This document shows, in pieces, positions 62,376-64,000 of a stretch of DNA of 64,000 bases; the stretch's first letter is position 1; the number at the start of each line of letters is the position of its first letter. The notes under the pieces were generated by a model, which was not told the origin of the DNA, made no database searches, and saw nothing but the letters and a program-made list of their open reading frames with translations. The position numbers were made by a program, and so were the translations under genes. The DNA comes from Pseudomonas helmanticensis. Its GTDB lineage: Bacteria; Pseudomonadota; Gammaproteobacteria; Pseudomonadales; Pseudomonadaceae. Location: contig NZ_FXUY01000001.1 in assembly GCF_900182985.1 (NCBI RefSeq), positions 3,348,001 to 3,412,000 of the forward strand, given 5' to 3'.

Positions 62376-63779
62376 TTACTTCCAGAGCTGAGCGGCAAAC
62401 ACTACAAGAATGCCGATAGGCGCCACGTAGCGCATCAAGAACAAAGACAGGGCAAACAGTGCCGGATTACGGATCGACAATTCGTCGCGCACCGCTTCAC
62501 GCCCCATCACCCATCCGGCAAACAGCACGAAACACAGGCCACCGAGCGGCAACATGATCCGCGAGGTGAAGAAATCGATCACGCCAAAGAAGTCCAGACC
62601 GCTCTTCGCTCCCCATTGGTAGAGGTGAAACATCCCGCCTTCGTTCACGAAAAATTTGGCTTCCTTCCAGATATTGAAGGAGAACACCGTGCCCAAACCG
62701 ACGAACCAGCAAGTGAAAGCCAGCCAGAAAGTCACCCAGGCGCGGCTGACTTTGGTGCGTTCAACCAGATACGCCACCATCGGTTCGAGCAGGGAAATTG
62801 CCGAACTCCATGCTGCAACGGCCACCAGAACGAAGAACACCACGCCCATCAACTGACCGAACGCGACGTTACCAAAGGCAAATGGCAGGCTGACGAACAT
62901 CAGGCCCGGGCCTTCGCTCGGGTTGAGGCCCGCTGCGAATACGATCGGGAACAAGGCCAGGCCGGCGACCAGCGAAACGAAGGTATCCAGCAGCGCCACA
63001 CCGACAACGGTGCCGGACAGCGACGCGTTTTTCGGCATGTAGGCGCCGTAAATCATGATTGAACCGACGCCCACACTCAGCGAAAAGAATGCGTGTCCCA
63101 TTGCCGGCAGCAAGCCGTCGAGAACCTTTTCCGGGTGGAAGTCGAACATGAAGTGCACGCCCTCCATGAAATGTCCGGTGGTCATGCTGTAACCGAGCAA
63201 CACCAGAATCATCACGAACAGCAGCGGCATCATGATTCGCAAGCTGCGCTCAAGCCCTGCAACCACGCCTTTGGCGATCACGAAAGCCGATAACAGCATA
63301 AAAATCGTGTGCCAAAGTGTCAGGCGCCAAGGATTGGAGATGACATTCCCGAAGTACGCCCCGACCTGATCAGCCGTTACGCCCTGGAAATCCCCACGTC
63401 CCATGTCGATGATGTAATCCAGCGACCAGCCGCCGACCACGCTGTAGAAAGACAGGATCAGCAGCGCCGTGATCATCCCGGCAAACGCCCCCCACGACCA
63501 CTTGGGCGAATGCCCTGCCTCGATTGCCAGTACCTTCAAGGCGTTGGCCGGACTCTGCCGCGCACGCCGACCAATCAGGGTTTCGGCCAGCATTACCGGG
63601 ATACCGATCAAGGCAATGCATGCCAGAAACATCAGCACAAAGGCGCCGCCGCCGTAGACCCCGACCATGTACGGGAACTTCCAGATGCTGCCCAACCCCA
63701 CGGCCGAACCGGTCGCGGCGAATATGAAAACCCAGCGGCTAGCCCAACTGCCGTGGACAGAAACCTTGTCTGTCGACAT
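62376..63779 (-). CDS. Sodium-dependent transporter of the NSS (SNF) family
   Basis: The 467-aa inner-membrane protein has 11-12 hydrophobic segments. TM1 carries the NSS signature GSWASRWVFIFAATGSAVGLGSIW, with the unwound GSAVGLG, and ends in LWK. Family members symport amino acids or amines with Na+; the substrate here cannot be read from the sequence. It is divergent from smpB, and converges on nothing because ratA lies immediately downstream on the same strand. Confidence 0.92.
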   Translation of the reverse strand: MSTDKVSVHGSWASRWVFIFAATGSAVGLGSIWKFPYMVGVYGGGAFVLMFLACIALIGIPVMLAETLIGRRARQSPANALKVLAIEAGHSPKWSWGAFAGMITALLILSFYSVVGGWSLDYIIDMGRGDFQGVTADQVGAYFGNVISNPWRLTLWHTIFMLLSAFVIAKGVVAGLERSLRIMMPLLFVMILVLLGYSMTTGHFMEGVHFMFDFHPEKVLDGLLPAMGHAFFSLSVGVGSIMIYGAYMPKNASLSGTVVGVALLDTFVSLVAGLALFPIVFAAGLNPSEGPGLMFVSLPFAFGNVAFGQLMGVVFFVLVAVAAWSSAISLLEPMVAYLVERTKVSRAWVTFWLAFTCWFVGLGTVFSFNIWKEAKFFVNEGGMFHLYQWGAKSGLDFFGVIDFFTSRIMLPLGGLCFVLFAGWVMGREAVRDELSIRNPALFALSLFLMRYVAPIGILVVFAAQLWK

Positions 63780-63883
63780 CGTTTATCACGCCCAAGCGTT
63801 AGAAAAAGAGGCCGCATTGTCCGGGATTCACTCAACCTGCTCAAGCACGCAGCATCACCGTAGCCGACAGCCGTTTATCTCCA

Positions 63884-63889
63884 TATAAT
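63884..63889 (+). promoter_or_regulatory. -10 element (TATAAT) close to the smpB start
   Basis: A perfect TATAAT ends only 9 bases before the smpB ATG, and no Shine-Dalgarno lies between. Transcription would begin at or within a few bases of the start codon. The -35 region is weak. Confidence 0.6.
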
Positions 63890-63898
63890 GCCGCCCCT

Positions 63899-64000
63899 AT
63901 GGCTAAACAGAAGAAACACCCAACAGGGACCATCGCGCAGAACAAAAAGGCGCGACACGATTACTTCATCGAGCACAAGTTCGAGGCTGGTCTGGTCCTG
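63899..64000 (+). CDS. smpB: SsrA-binding protein SmpB (5' part, runs off the window)
   Basis: The first 34 codons are present: [20 protein letters not shown] then [14 protein letters not shown]. They match the N-terminus of SmpB, which carries tmRNA to stalled ribosomes. The gene continues past the window end. It follows the ratA-fur region as in PAO1. Confidence 0.93.
   Translation, partial: MAKQKKHPTGTIAQNKKARHDYFIEHKFEAGLVL

Overview
The window reads as a chromosomal segment of a fluorescent-group Pseudomonas. The support is high GC, strong Pseudomonas codon bias that opens long shadow frames, many short REP-type inverted repeats (a 'gtaggagctgc' and a 'gtaggagtgagcctgctcgcgat' family), and gene orders I recall from P. 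aeruginosa PAO1: speC and the piu cluster, ampE-ampD-DUF1631-nadC, and an almost unbroken run from pnp to smpB. No insertion sequence, prophage, CRISPR array or integrase was seen.

Layout. 0.1-1.3 kb: ornithine decarboxylase. 1.3-6.8 kb: an accessory toxin locus lying between speC and the Sel1/piu cluster. It holds a minus-strand pair (a 738-aa helical protein that looks like a one-chain XaxA-XaxB fusion, then a hypothetical gene with a probable 3' frameshift) and, across an AT-rich divergent promoter region, a plus-strand pair encoding separate XaxA-like and XaxB-like subunits. 6.8-13.5 kb: iron uptake (Sel1 protein, PiuC hydroxylase, PiuA-like TonB receptor, PiuB-like PepSY/flavodoxin reductase). 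13.6-15.2 kb: Tat-exported PhoD-type phosphatase. 15.4-22.2 kb: fructose PTS operon fruBKA with divergent fruR/cra and a matching Cra operator. 22.2-30.9 kb: TatD-type nuclease, zinc-ribbon membrane protein, chemoreceptor, AmpE/AmpD, DUF1631 protein and NadC.

31-48 kb is the translation/RNA core on the minus strand: tRNA-Thr, pnp, rpsO, truB, rbfA, infB, nusA, rimP, tRNA-fMet, tRNA-Leu, secG, tpiA, glmM, folP, ftsH and rlmE, with yhbY divergent. 48-54.5 kb: DUF4149 protein, greA, carB, carA and dapB. 54.5-58.6 kb: the heat-shock genes dnaJ, dnaK and grpE, with two near-consensus sigma-32 promoters. 58.7-64 kb: recN (LexA box), fur, omlA/bamE, rnfH-ratA, an NSS-family transporter and the first 34 codons of smpB.

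Most of the window is conserved housekeeping sequence. The part most likely to be new is the 1.3-6.8 kb locus, where a natural single-chain version of a two-component alpha-helical pore-forming toxin sits back to back with the conventional two-gene version. Other points of interest are a terminator just ahead of carA, tandem terminators between tRNA-fMet and rimP, overlapping face-to-face promoters between rlmE and yhbY, a probably leaderless smpB, a cysteine-free Fur, and an exported coiled-coil protein built from a duplicated module.
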